Source: an uncultured Kiritimatiellota bacterium (GTDB taxonomy: Bacteria; Verrucomicrobiota; Kiritimatiellia; RFP12; DVOR01). Taken from it: DNA of 64,000 bases. The number at the start of each line of letters is the position of its first letter. The stretch's first letter is position 1. This document shows, piece after piece, positions 54,076 to 61,916 of this stretch. A program made the position numbers and the translations under genes. Below the pieces are notes generated by a model that had not been told where the DNA came from, did not search any database, and saw only the letters and a program-made list of their open reading frames with translations. The stretch lies in the NCBI GenBank assembly GCA_944389585.1, contig CALXMW010000001.1, forward strand, positions 91,435 to 155,434, in the 5' to 3' direction.

Positions 54076-55245
54076 ATGGGCCGCTACGACACCGCCTATT
54101 TCGACCGTCCCCTCGGCCGCGACCGCTCCGACAGCGTCAAGTGGACCCAGTTCGGCCCCGACGTCATCCCCCTGTGGATCGCCGACATGGACTTCCCCGC
54201 CTGCGACGAGATCGTCCAGGCCCTCACCGCCCGCGCCCAGGAGGGCTGCTACGGCTACGCCCGCGACTCCCGCGCCGCCATCCAGGCGATGATCGATTAC
54301 CACCGCCGCCTCTACGGCTGGGACATCGACCCCGAGTGGGTCGTCCCCCAGCCCGGCGTCGTCACCGCGCTCAACCTCTTCTGCCGCCTGCTGCGCGAGA
54401 TGCGCCCCGACCGCTCCGACGTCTTCATCAACGAGCCGGTCTACCACCACTTCATGTCCGCCGCGCAGCTCCAGCGCGTCCGCGAGCGCCGCCTCTGCCT
54501 CCGCCCCTTCGGCCCGCCCCTCCCCGACGGCCTCGGGCAAACCGACGCCCGCGGCGCCGGCGGCTGGATGCTCTGCAACCCGCAGAACCCCCTCGGCCAC
54601 CTGTGGACGCGCGACGAGCTCACCCGCATCCTCGACTTCGCCGCCGCCAACGACCTCCTCCTGGCCTCCGACGAGATCCACGGCGGCCTCGTCCTCGACC
54701 CGCCCCACGCCTACCTGCCCCTCCTCTCCCTGGCCCGCTCCGACGCCGAGCGCCGCCGCCTCATCGCCTTCGTCGCCCCCAGCAAAACCTGGAACGTCCC
54801 CGGCCTGGGCTGTGCCTTCGCCATCGTCCCGGATCCCGCGCTCCGCGAACACTTCACGCGCAACTACGACCAGCTCATCCCCGCCGTCAACCTCTTCGGC
54901 TGGGTCGGCGCCGAGGCCGCCTACCGCCACGGCGAACCCTGGCGCCTGGCCCTGCTCGCCTACCTCCGCCAAAACCGCGCCCTGCTCGAGACCTTCGCCG
55001 CGCGCCACGGCCTGCCCCTGTGCAGACTGGAGGCCACCTACCTCGGCTTCCTCGACTGCTCCGCCCTCCTGCCCAAGCTCGGCGGCGAAAGCCCGCGCGA
55101 CTTCTTCCTGCGCAAGGCCAAGGTGGCCCTCCACGACGGCGCCATCTTCGGCGCCCCCGGCTGGGTCCGCGTCAACATCGCCACCCACGCCGACCTGCTC
55201 CGCCGGGCACTCGAGCGGATGTCCGAGGCGCTCGGCACCCTCTAA
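54076..55245 (+). CDS. PatB/MalY-type cystathionine beta-lyase/aminotransferase
   Basis: A 389-residue fold-I pyridoxal-phosphate enzyme. SDSVKWTQFGPDVIPLWIADMDF is the family opening (given here in meaning: the SDxxKW and PLWIADMDF pieces). NPQNPLGHLW, DEIHGGLVLD and the cofactor lysine in VAPSKTWNVPGLG follow in order. Members split C-S bonds (cystathionine, cysteine) or act as aminotransferases. It starts 2 bases after speA, so the two are cotranscribed. It ends 12 bases from the convergent radical SAM gene with no visible terminator between. Confidence 0.9.
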   Translation: MGRYDTAYFDRPLGRDRSDSVKWTQFGPDVIPLWIADMDFPACDEIVQALTARAQEGCYGYARDSRAAIQAMIDYHRRLYGWDIDPEWVVPQPGVVTALNLFCRLLREMRPDRSDVFINEPVYHHFMSAAQLQRVRERRLCLRPFGPPLPDGLGQTDARGAGGWMLCNPQNPLGHLWTRDELTRILDFAAANDLLLASDEIHGGLVLDPPHAYLPLLSLARSDAERRRLIAFVAPSKTWNVPGLGCAFAIVPDPALREHFTRNYDQLIPAVNLFGWVGAEAAYRHGEPWRLALLAYLRQNRALLETFAARHGLPLCRLEATYLGFLDCSALLPKLGGESPRDFFLRKAKVALHDGAIFGAPGWVRVNIATHADLLRRALERMSEALGTL

Positions 55246-55257
55246 GGCGAAGAACCT

Positions 55258-56376
55258 TCAACCCTTCCGCAACGCCTCGGCGGCGCGCCGCAGGGGCGGG
55301 AGGATATGCGCGTAGATGCGCTTCCAGGCGGGGCAGAGAAAGGAAAGGGCGCGCGAGTCGCGCGCGGGGTCGTGGCCGGTGCGGTTCTTAGGGCAGTCGC
55401 CCTGGCAGAACGTCAGGTAGGGGCACTCGCGGCAGGCGGGGTTGAAGGCGGCCTTGCGCGCGCCGAAGGCCGCATGCAGGGGGTTGTCCCAGATCTCGTC
55501 CCAGTCGTTCGCGTTGACGTTGCCGAGCAGGAGCTCGGGGCGGACGAAGAAGTCGCAGGGGTACACGTCGCCATTGTGCTCCACCACGAGATAATCGCGG
55601 CAGTCGCACCCCATGGCGCAGCTGTTGGCCTGCCCGGTGAGGAGCTTCGCCACGACGCTGTCGAAGAGACGCACCGAGACGGTGCGCAGGTCGTGCGCGT
55701 GCCACTCGTCGAAGACCGCGATGACGAAGTCCGCCCACTCCTCCGGCGTGATGGCATACGGCAACGGCGCGCCGTCCGGCCCGAACTCCACGCACTCGAT
55801 GAACTGCAGGAAGCGCTCGCCCAGCCCGTCGCGCAGATAGCGGTAGGTGCCCACGGGGTCGTGGACGTTGCTCTGGGAGACCAGCGTGAGGATGTTGTGC
55901 TCCACCCCATGCTCCCGCAACAGCCCCAGCCCGCGCATGACGGCGGCGTGGCTGCCGCGCCCCGCGGGGTCGGGCCGGCGCGCGTCATGGACGGCCTCGG
56001 GGCCGTCGACGCTCACCCCCAGCAGGAAGCGGTTCTCCGCGAAGAGCCGCGCCAGGCCGGGCGTGAGGAGCGTGCCGTTGGTCTGGACGCAGTTGGTGAT
56101 CTGCGCGCCGGGGCGCGCGTAACGCCGCTGCAGGCGCAGGAGCAGGCGGTAAAAATCCTCGCCCATCAGCAACGGCTCGCCGCCCTGGAAGGCGAAGGTG
56201 TGCGCGGGGAAGGGCAACGCCAGGAAGCCGCGCACCAGCCGCGTGAGCGTGGCCTCGTCCATGCGGTGGACGCGCCGCCCCGGGTAGAGCCCCGCCCGCC
56301 CCAGATAGAAGCAATAGGCGCACCGGAGGTTGCAATCCGCCCCGGCCGGCTTGATGAGCAAGGAAAAGGGCCGCAT
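55258..56376 (-). CDS. Radical SAM/SPASM protein of the anaerobic sulfatase-maturase type
   Basis: A 372-residue enzyme. The radical SAM cluster motif is C15, C19, C22 in KPAGADCNLRCAYCFYL, and FAFQGGEPLLM is the GGEP motif. The C-terminal SPASM domain has CAMGCDCRDYLVVEHNGDVY, then CDFFVRPE, CRECPYLTFCQGDCPKNR and FLCPAWK, giving the cysteines of two auxiliary clusters. The DCRDY piece is typical of anSME, which turns a sulfatase cysteine or serine into formylglycine without oxygen. It starts 2 bases after nadA. Another SPASM peptide-modifying enzyme is possible, but no sulfatase or peptide substrate gene is adjacent. Confidence 0.87.
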   Translation of the reverse strand: MRPFSLLIKPAGADCNLRCAYCFYLGRAGLYPGRRVHRMDEATLTRLVRGFLALPFPAHTFAFQGGEPLLMGEDFYRLLLRLQRRYARPGAQITNCVQTNGTLLTPGLARLFAENRFLLGVSVDGPEAVHDARRPDPAGRGSHAAVMRGLGLLREHGVEHNILTLVSQSNVHDPVGTYRYLRDGLGERFLQFIECVEFGPDGAPLPYAITPEEWADFVIAVFDEWHAHDLRTVSVRLFDSVVAKLLTGQANSCAMGCDCRDYLVVEHNGDVYPCDFFVRPELLLGNVNANDWDEIWDNPLHAAFGARKAAFNPACRECPYLTFCQGDCPKNRTGHDPARDSRALSFLCPAWKRIYAHILPPLRRAAEALRKG

Positions 56377-56378
56377 GG

Positions 56379-57410
56379 TCAGAGCGCGAGCATCCGCTCG
56401 ACGGAGGCCCGGGCGTCCGGCACCAAGGCGTCGTCCACGCGCACCCGGCACGCCTCCGGCCACTCGGTGAGCGTGCGCAGCAGGGCCTCCGGCGTGGTGC
56501 GCCCCATGTCCGCGCAGAGGATCGGCCGCAAGGGATGGATGCGCAGGTGGCCGTTCGCCGCGGCCAGGCGGCGCACCAGGCGATCCTCCGTGCCGATGAC
56601 CAGCTCCGCGCCCGGCTCCGCGCGGGAGACGACCTCGATGATGGCCTTGGTGGAGCCCACGTGCTCGGCCTGCGCGGCCACGGGGCTCGGGGCCTCGGGG
56701 TGGATGAGCAGCTCCGCGCCCGGGTGCGCGGCGCGCGCCGCGGCCACGTCGCCGGGGGTGAAGCCGGCGTGGATGGGGCAGCAGCCGTCCCACGCCACGA
56801 GCGTGGCGGCGCGGATCCGCGCCTCGGAGAGGCCGCCGTCCGCGGTGCCGCGGTGCCAGAGCGCCACCTCGCCCTCGCGGCCGAGCGTGCGCATGATGTT
56901 GGTACACAGGTGCTGATCCGGCGCAAAGAGGATGCGGAAGCCCCGCGCCAGGAAATGCTCCACCACCCGCCGCCCGTTGCCGGAGGTGCAGGCCGCGCCG
57001 CCGTGGCGCCCGCAGAAGGCCTTGACCTCCGCGCTGGAGTTGACATAGACGACGGGCGCCCACTTGGCCTTCGGCGTGGCGGCGCACAGGCGCCCCCACG
57101 CGGCCTCGAGCGCGTCGGCGGTGGCCATGTCGGCCATCGGGCAGCCGGCCTGCGGCACGGGCATCCACACGCTCCGCCCCGGCCCGCGCGAGAGGATGTC
57201 CGCGGTCTCGGCCATGAAGCGCACGCCGCAGAAGACGATGCGCTCGGCCCGCGAAGCCGCCGCCAGGCGCGAGAGTTCCAGCGAGTCGCCCACCGCGTCG
57301 CAATGCGCCACGATCTCGCTCGGCTGATAATGGTGGCCTAGGATCAGCAGGCGCCCGCCCCACTCGGCGCGCGCGCGCTCGATCGCCCCAAACAACGCCT
57401 CATCCGCCAT
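56379..57410 (-). CDS. nadA: Quinolinate synthase
   Basis: A 343-residue 4Fe-4S enzyme that makes quinolinate from iminoaspartate and dihydroxyacetone phosphate for NAD. LILGHHYQPSEIV is the opening substrate motif. ACTSGNG, WDGCCPIHAGFTP and CADMGRTTPEALLRTL carry the cluster cysteines. DSLELSRLAA and APDQHLCTNI are also conserved. The partner nadB is not in the window. It sits 3 bases after tsaE and 2 before the radical SAM gene. Confidence 0.95.
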   Translation of the reverse strand: MADEALFGAIERARAEWGGRLLILGHHYQPSEIVAHCDAVGDSLELSRLAAASRAERIVFCGVRFMAETADILSRGPGRSVWMPVPQAGCPMADMATADALEAAWGRLCAATPKAKWAPVVYVNSSAEVKAFCGRHGGAACTSGNGRRVVEHFLARGFRILFAPDQHLCTNIMRTLGREGEVALWHRGTADGGLSEARIRAATLVAWDGCCPIHAGFTPGDVAAARAAHPGAELLIHPEAPSPVAAQAEHVGSTKAIIEVVSRAEPGAELVIGTEDRLVRRLAAANGHLRIHPLRPILCADMGRTTPEALLRTLTEWPEACRVRVDDALVPDARASVERMLAL

Positions 57411-57413
57411 CGC

Positions 57414-57851
57414 TCACTCCTCCGTCAGGGTCGCCAGGCGCGTGCCGTCCTCGGCCAACGCCAGGCGCAGGGTCAGCCGGCGCGGGGCCTCGGCATCCAG
57501 CACGCGCGCCGCGCGCTCGGGCCATTCGATGACCACACGCGCGCCGCCTTCCAACGCCTCCTCCAGCCCCAGGTCGTAGAGGCCCTCGGGCGTGGCCAGG
57601 CGATACAGGTCGAAATGCGCCAGCGTGCCGCCGCCCGGCAAAGGATAGGCGTTCGCCAGCGTGAAGGTGGGGCTCGTCACGGGCCGCGCCACGCCGTAGG
57701 CGCGCGCCAACGCCTGCGTGAAGGTCGTCTTCCCCGCGCCCAGATCCCCGACCAGCAAGAGCACGCCCCCCGGGCGCAGACGCGGCGCGACGGCCTCCGC
57801 CAGCGCGACGGTGTCCGCCAACGAGCGCAGTTCCCGGGAGAGCACGTCCAT
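57414..57851 (-). CDS. tsaE: tRNA threonylcarbamoyladenosine ATPase TsaE
   Basis: A 145-residue P-loop protein required for t6A modification of tRNA. The Walker A motif is GDLGAGKTTFTQALA, SPTFTLANAY is the switch region, HFDLYRLATPE the conserved HxDxYR motif, and VVIEWPERA the Walker-B-side motif. Length is normal. It starts 1 base after the nfu stop. The tsaB, tsaC and tsaD genes are elsewhere. Confidence 0.95.
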   Translation of the reverse strand: MDVLSRELRSLADTVALAEAVAPRLRPGGVLLLVGDLGAGKTTFTQALARAYGVARPVTSPTFTLANAYPLPGGGTLAHFDLYRLATPEGLYDLGLEEALEGGARVVIEWPERAARVLDAEAPRRLTLRLALAEDGTRLATLTEE

Positions 57852-57852
57852 C

Positions 57853-58083
57853 TTACATCACGCGCTCGACCTCGATCTCGGGGTCGATTTCCTCGCGCAG
57901 GATGCGCTGGATGCCGTCCTTGATCGTCATGGTCGCATGGGGGCAGCAGCCGCACGCGCCGCGCAGGCGCAGGTGCACCGTCTTACCCTCGATGTCGATG
58001 AGCTCCATGTCCCCGCCGTCGGCCTGCAACATCCCGCGCAGCTCTTCGAGCTTGGCCCGGATCTTCTCGTTCAGTTCATTCAT
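57853..58083 (-). CDS. Nfu-type Fe-S carrier domain protein
   Basis: A 76-residue, single-domain NifU C-terminal-type protein. LQADGGDMELIDIEGKTVHL and LRGACGCCPHATMTIKDG are the family core, with the cluster-binding CxxC as CGCC. It delivers clusters to target enzymes. It is the first gene of a four-gene unit in which NadA and the radical SAM protein both need 4Fe-4S clusters, a plausible reason for the grouping. The ATG at 58083 is chosen because AAAGGA precedes it and the promoter lies just upstream. Confidence 0.93.
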   Translation of the reverse strand: MNELNEKIRAKLEELRGMLQADGGDMELIDIEGKTVHLRLRGACGCCPHATMTIKDGIQRILREEIDPEIEVERVM

Positions 58084-58105
58084 GGTTTCGATCCTTTCGC
58101 CCGCC

Positions 58106-58111
58106 ATTTTA
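58106..58111 (-). promoter_or_regulatory. Promoter of the nfu-tsaE-nadA-anSME unit (-10 box)
   Basis: On the minus strand GTTTGGTAAAAT gives TGG plus TAAAAT, 22 bases before the nfu ATG. Confidence 0.6.
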
Positions 58112-58189
58112 CCAAACCCGCGCCCCCGCGCAAAGGAGCAAACCGTTTCCTGCCCCCGCCGCGCCCGCCCGTCCGCACCCCCGCAGGGC

Positions 58190-58218
58190 AAAAAAAACGC
58201 CCCCGGGCTTCGGGGGCG
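58190..58218 (-). terminator. thiC terminator
   Basis: On the minus strand CGCCCCCG and CGGGGGCG arms enclose a 5-base loop and are followed by eight T residues, 22 bases after the thiC stop. Confidence 0.88.
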
Positions 58219-58240
58219 GTTGGGTGCGGGCGGGCGGCGC

Positions 58241-59557
58241 TCAGAGGCCTTGGCGCATGCGCTTGGTGGTGCGGAGGGCGCAGAAGGCCTTGCCGCACAT
58301 GGAGCAGTGATCGTCGTTGGCGTCGGCGCCGTTCTCGGCGCGGGTGCGCAGCCAGCGTTCGCGGGCGGCGCAGGGGTCGAGGGCGAGGGCGAACTGGGCG
58401 TTCCAGTCGAAGTCGTAGCGGGCCTGGGCCATGCGGTCGTCGCGGTCGCGGGCGCCGGGGAGGCCGCGGGCGACGTCGCCGGCGTGGGCGGCGATGAGGT
58501 AGGCGACGCAGCCTTGGTGGACCTCGGCGGCGTCGGGGAGGCCGAGGTGCTCGGCGGGGGTGACGTAGCAGAGGAGGCTGGCGCCGTAGGTGGCGGCGGC
58601 GGTGGCGCCGATGGCCGAGACGATGTGGTCGTAGGCCGGGGCGATGTCGGTGACGACGGGGCCCAGGACGTAGAAGGGGGCGCCGTCGCAGAGTTCCTGC
58701 TCGCGCTCCATGTTCATCTGGATTTGGTCGAAGGGGATGTGGCCGGGGCCTTCGACCATGGCCTGGACGCCGCGCTCGCGGCAGCGGCGGACGAGCTCGC
58801 CGAGGACGGAGAGCTCGGCGAATTGGGCCTCGTCGCTGGCGTCGGCGAGGCAGCCGGGGCGGAGGCCGTCGCCGAGGGAGACGGTGACGTCGTGCTCGGC
58901 GAGGATGTCCATGACCTCGTCCCAATGGGTGTAGAGGGGGTTTTCGGCGCCGTGGCTGCGCATCCACTCGGCCATGATGGCGCCGCCGCGCGAGACGATG
59001 CCCATCTTGCGCGAGTCGGCGAGGGGGAGGTGGCGGCTCAGGAGCCCGGCGTGGAGCGTCATGAAGTCGACGCCCTGCTCGGCCTGCTCGCGGATGACCT
59101 GCAGGAGGTAGGCCGGATCCATCACCGGGATGTCGCCGTCGAGGCGCGAGATGGTCTCGTAGATGGGCACGGTGCCGAGGGGGGCGGGGGAATGCTCGAG
59201 CATCCCCTGGCGGATGTCGCGCAGCTCGGCGCGGATCTCGTCGGCGCCCTTTCCGGTGCCGACGGAGAGATCCATGACGAACTGGGCGCCGGCGTCGAGG
59301 GCGACCTGGAGCTTGGTGAGCTCGTCGCCCTTGCCCGAGCGCGTGGGGGAGCGGCCGAGGTTGGCGTTGATCTTGGTGGAGAAGAGGCGGCCGACGCCGG
59401 TGGGCTTGACGCCTTTGTGGGCGGGGTTGAGGGGGATGACGGCGCGGCCGGAGGCGACGGCGTCGCGGACGGCCTCGGGGGTGAGGCGCTCTTCGGCGGC
59501 GACGGCGCGCATGGCTTCGGTGACGATCCCTTGGCGGGCGGCTTGCAGTTGTGTCAT
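58241..59557 (-). CDS. thiC: Phosphomethylpyrimidine synthase
   Basis: A 438-residue radical SAM enzyme that rearranges aminoimidazole ribotide to the thiamine pyrimidine. The C-terminal cluster motif is CSMCGKAFC (CxxCx4C), at the end of the protein as is unique to ThiC. NANLGRSPT, DLSVGTGKG, EGPGHIPFDQIQMN and LGPVVTDIAPAYDHI are diagnostic blocks. It is the short bacterial form without the N-terminal extension. No TPP riboswitch fits in the short leader of about 30 bases. Confidence 0.97.
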   Translation of the reverse strand: MTQLQAARQGIVTEAMRAVAAEERLTPEAVRDAVASGRAVIPLNPAHKGVKPTGVGRLFSTKINANLGRSPTRSGKGDELTKLQVALDAGAQFVMDLSVGTGKGADEIRAELRDIRQGMLEHSPAPLGTVPIYETISRLDGDIPVMDPAYLLQVIREQAEQGVDFMTLHAGLLSRHLPLADSRKMGIVSRGGAIMAEWMRSHGAENPLYTHWDEVMDILAEHDVTVSLGDGLRPGCLADASDEAQFAELSVLGELVRRCRERGVQAMVEGPGHIPFDQIQMNMEREQELCDGAPFYVLGPVVTDIAPAYDHIVSAIGATAAATYGASLLCYVTPAEHLGLPDAAEVHQGCVAYLIAAHAGDVARGLPGARDRDDRMAQARYDFDWNAQFALALDPCAARERWLRTRAENGADANDDHCSMCGKAFCALRTTKRMRQGL

Positions 59558-59589
59558 GGGGGTGCCTTTCTTCTCGCTGGACGCGCCAT

Positions 59590-59611
59590 AGTATAGCAAA
59601 TGTGGTACAAT
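59590..59611. promoter_or_regulatory. Divergent thiC and argG promoters
   Basis: The minus-strand -10 TATACT (59590-59595, preceded by TTTGC) serves thiC. The plus-strand -10 TACAAT (59606-59611, preceded by TGTGG) serves argG. Ten bases separate them, so the two promoters overlap and must compete for polymerase. Confidence 0.65.
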
Positions 59612-59647
59612 ACGCGGCGATTTCAACCCGCAACGGAGTGATTGACA

Positions 59648-60889
59648 ATGGCAATGGTTTTGGATGACCTCAAGGGCATGGTGGCCGGGACGTGCGTCTC
59701 CGGCGGCCTCGACTCGCGCACGATCGCGAAGGTGATGATGGAGGCCGGCGTGAAGGTGATCGGCTTCACCGGCGGCATCGGCCAGCCCGACGAGAAGGAC
59801 ATCAACGACGTGGCCAAGCGCATGGCGCCCACCGGCATCGAGACGGTCATCGTCGACCTGCGCGACGAGATGGCCGACGCCTGCCTCGAGGCCGTCAAGT
59901 GCCAGGCGATGTACGACGGCGGCTACTGGAACTCCACCGGCATCGGCCGCGCCGTCACCATCAAGGGCCTCATTCCCGAGATGAAGAAGCGCGGCGTGCA
60001 GGTGCTCGTCCACGGCGCCACCGGCCGCGGCAACGACCAAATGCGCATCGAGCGCTACACCAACGTCTTCGCCCCCGAGATGAAGGTCTACAGCCCTTGG
60101 CGCGACGCCGGGCTCCTCAAAAAGTTCCCCGGCCGCACCCAGATGGTCGACTACCTCGCCCAGTTCGGCATCGTCGCCTTCGCCGGCGGCAAGAAGAAAT
60201 ACTCCACCGACGCCAACATGGCCGGCCTCTCCCACGAGGCCGAGGACCTCGAGAGCATGGAAACCTCCATGACCATCGTCGAGCCGACCATGGGCGTCTG
60301 GCCCTGGCAGGCCCCCGACAAGCCCGAGCAAGTCACCATCCGCTTCGCCAAGGGCCGCCCCGTGCAGATCAACGGCAAGGACGTCACCCCCCTCGAAGCC
60401 ATGATGCTGGCCAACGAAATCGGCGGCCGCAACGGCATCGGCATGAAGCACGCCCTCGAAAACCGCATCATCGGCACCAAGAGCCGCGGCGTCTACGAGG
60501 CCCCCGGCATGGAGCTCCTGGGCTCGGCCATCCGCTACGTCTACCAGGCCACGATGGACCGCCGCGCCACCCTCTTCTTCATGCAGCTCTCCAAGCTCAT
60601 CTCCGACCAAATCTACGACGGGCGCTACTACGACCCCACCACCGTCGCCGCCCGCAACGCCGTGGACACCCTCGCGCAGTACGCCGACGGCACCGTCACG
60701 CTCAGCCTCTACAAGGGCAACATCCTCTTCGACGCCCTCTCCGGCTGCCCCCACACCATCTACAACGAGGCCGATTCCTCCATGGAGGCCTCCGACGGCG
60801 TCAACCCCGTCTCCTCCCAAGGCTTCGCCGAAATCCAGTCCGTCGAGGCCCGCATGCTCGCCCTCTCCGGCCAAATCGCCGGCAAATAA
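59648..60889 (+). CDS. argG: Argininosuccinate synthase
   Basis: A 413-residue enzyme that joins citrulline and aspartate using ATP. The pyrophosphatase P-loop is SGGLDSRTIAK (PP-motif SGGLDS), and STGIGRAVTIKGLIPEMKKR, HGATGRGNDQMRIE and ENRIIGTKSRGVYEAPGM match the family. Substrate-binding YSTDANMAGLSHEAEDLE is present. The ATG at 59648 has GGAG nine bases upstream; the TTG at 59642 is less likely. Its partner argH lies 52 kb away in another operon. Confidence 0.95.
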   Translation: MAMVLDDLKGMVAGTCVSGGLDSRTIAKVMMEAGVKVIGFTGGIGQPDEKDINDVAKRMAPTGIETVIVDLRDEMADACLEAVKCQAMYDGGYWNSTGIGRAVTIKGLIPEMKKRGVQVLVHGATGRGNDQMRIERYTNVFAPEMKVYSPWRDAGLLKKFPGRTQMVDYLAQFGIVAFAGGKKKYSTDANMAGLSHEAEDLESMETSMTIVEPTMGVWPWQAPDKPEQVTIRFAKGRPVQINGKDVTPLEAMMLANEIGGRNGIGMKHALENRIIGTKSRGVYEAPGMELLGSAIRYVYQATMDRRATLFFMQLSKLISDQIYDGRYYDPTTVAARNAVDTLAQYADGTVTLSLYKGNILFDALSGCPHTIYNEADSSMEASDGVNPVSSQGFAEIQSVEARMLALSGQIAGK

Positions 60890-60904
60890 GGGCCCGCAAG
60901 GGAC

Positions 60905-60943
60905 AAAAAAAGGCCGCGCCCGAAGTTCGGGCGCGGCCTTTTT
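60905..60943. terminator. Bidirectional terminator between argG and the ABC ATPase gene
   Basis: AGGCCGCGCCCGAA and TTCGGGCGCGGCCT form an almost unbroken stem flanked by A7 and T5, serving the two convergent transcripts. Confidence 0.9.
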
Positions 60944-60954
60944 CAGGGGCTCTT

Positions 60955-61908
60955 TCAAGGGTTGAGGCACCGCAGCGCCCGCCCCCCCGCCTCGACGAGG
61001 GGCGGGACGGCGGTGGCGCACGCCGGCACGGCGCGCGGGCAACGGGGCGCGAAGGCGCACCCAGCCGGGAAACGCCCGGGCGGCGGGACGGTGCCGGGGA
61101 TGTCCTGAAGGCGCGGCTTGTCCAGGCGCAAGGAGGGCACGGCGGCCAGAAGGCCGCGGGTGTATGGGTGGTGCGGCGCGGAAAGCACGTCCCGCACCGG
61201 GCCGCTCTCGACGATGCGCCCGGCGTACATGACGTAAAGGCGCTGCATATAGTTGGCGACGATGCCCAGGTTGTGCGTGATGAGGAGCACGGCCATGCCG
61301 CGCTGGCGCGCCAAGCCGTCCATCACGCCCAGGATGCGCCGCTGGGTGGTCACGTCGAGCGCCGTCGTGGGCTCGTCCGCCACCAAGAGGCGCGGGTCGG
61401 CGGCCAGGGCCATCGCCAGCATGACGCGCTGGCATTGGCCGCCGGAAAGCTCGCAGGGGAAGGCGTCCGCGGCGCGCACGGGGTCGGGCAGGCCGACGTC
61501 GCCGAGCAGATCCAGGATGCGCGCGCGGCGCGCGGCGCGGGGCAGGCCCGCGGGGAGCGCCTCGGCGATTTGGTCGCGGACGCGGAGGACGGGGTTGAGG
61601 CTCGCCATCGGGTCTTGGAAGACGTAGGCGATGCCGCCGCGGCGCGCGGCGCGGAGCGCTTTGGGGTCGCCCAACAGGTCGCGCCCCGCGAAGCGGATCG
61701 CGCCGCCGCGGCGGGCGCGGTCGGTGGGCGGGAGGGCGGTGAGGGAGAGGGCGGTGACCGATTTGCCGCACCCGCTCTCGCCCACCAGGGCGACGCGCTC
61801 GCCGGCGCCGACGCGGAGGGAGACCCCGGGCACGGGGGTGACCTCGCCGCCGGGCGTGCGGAAGGTGACGCTCAGGTTCTCGACTTCGAGCAGGGGCGTG
61901 GCGTCCAT
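60955..61908 (-). CDS. Oligopeptide/dipeptide ABC transporter ATP-binding protein
   Basis: A 317-residue OppD/DppD-type ATPase. Walker A is GESGCGKSVTALSL, the signature LSGGQCQRVMLAMAL, and Walker B LLVADEPTTALDV. The C-terminal peptide-transporter domain with the cysteine cluster (GCAFAPRCPRAVPAC) is present; this cluster binds Fe-S in some relatives. The permease and binding-protein genes are not adjacent, so it may pair with distant genes. It starts 8 bases after the antiporter stop. Confidence 0.9.
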   Translation of the reverse strand: MDATPLLEVENLSVTFRTPGGEVTPVPGVSLRVGAGERVALVGESGCGKSVTALSLTALPPTDRARRGGAIRFAGRDLLGDPKALRAARRGGIAYVFQDPMASLNPVLRVRDQIAEALPAGLPRAARRARILDLLGDVGLPDPVRAADAFPCELSGGQCQRVMLAMALAADPRLLVADEPTTALDVTTQRRILGVMDGLARQRGMAVLLITHNLGIVANYMQRLYVMYAGRIVESGPVRDVLSAPHHPYTRGLLAAVPSLRLDKPRLQDIPGTVPPPGRFPAGCAFAPRCPRAVPACATAVPPLVEAGGRALRCLNP

Positions 61909-61916
61909 CGCGCGCC

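Noticed and set aside
59558..59595. TPP riboswitch before thiC
   Set aside because: The promoter is only about 30 bases from the ATG, too little room for the riboswitch, and no matching motif is seen.
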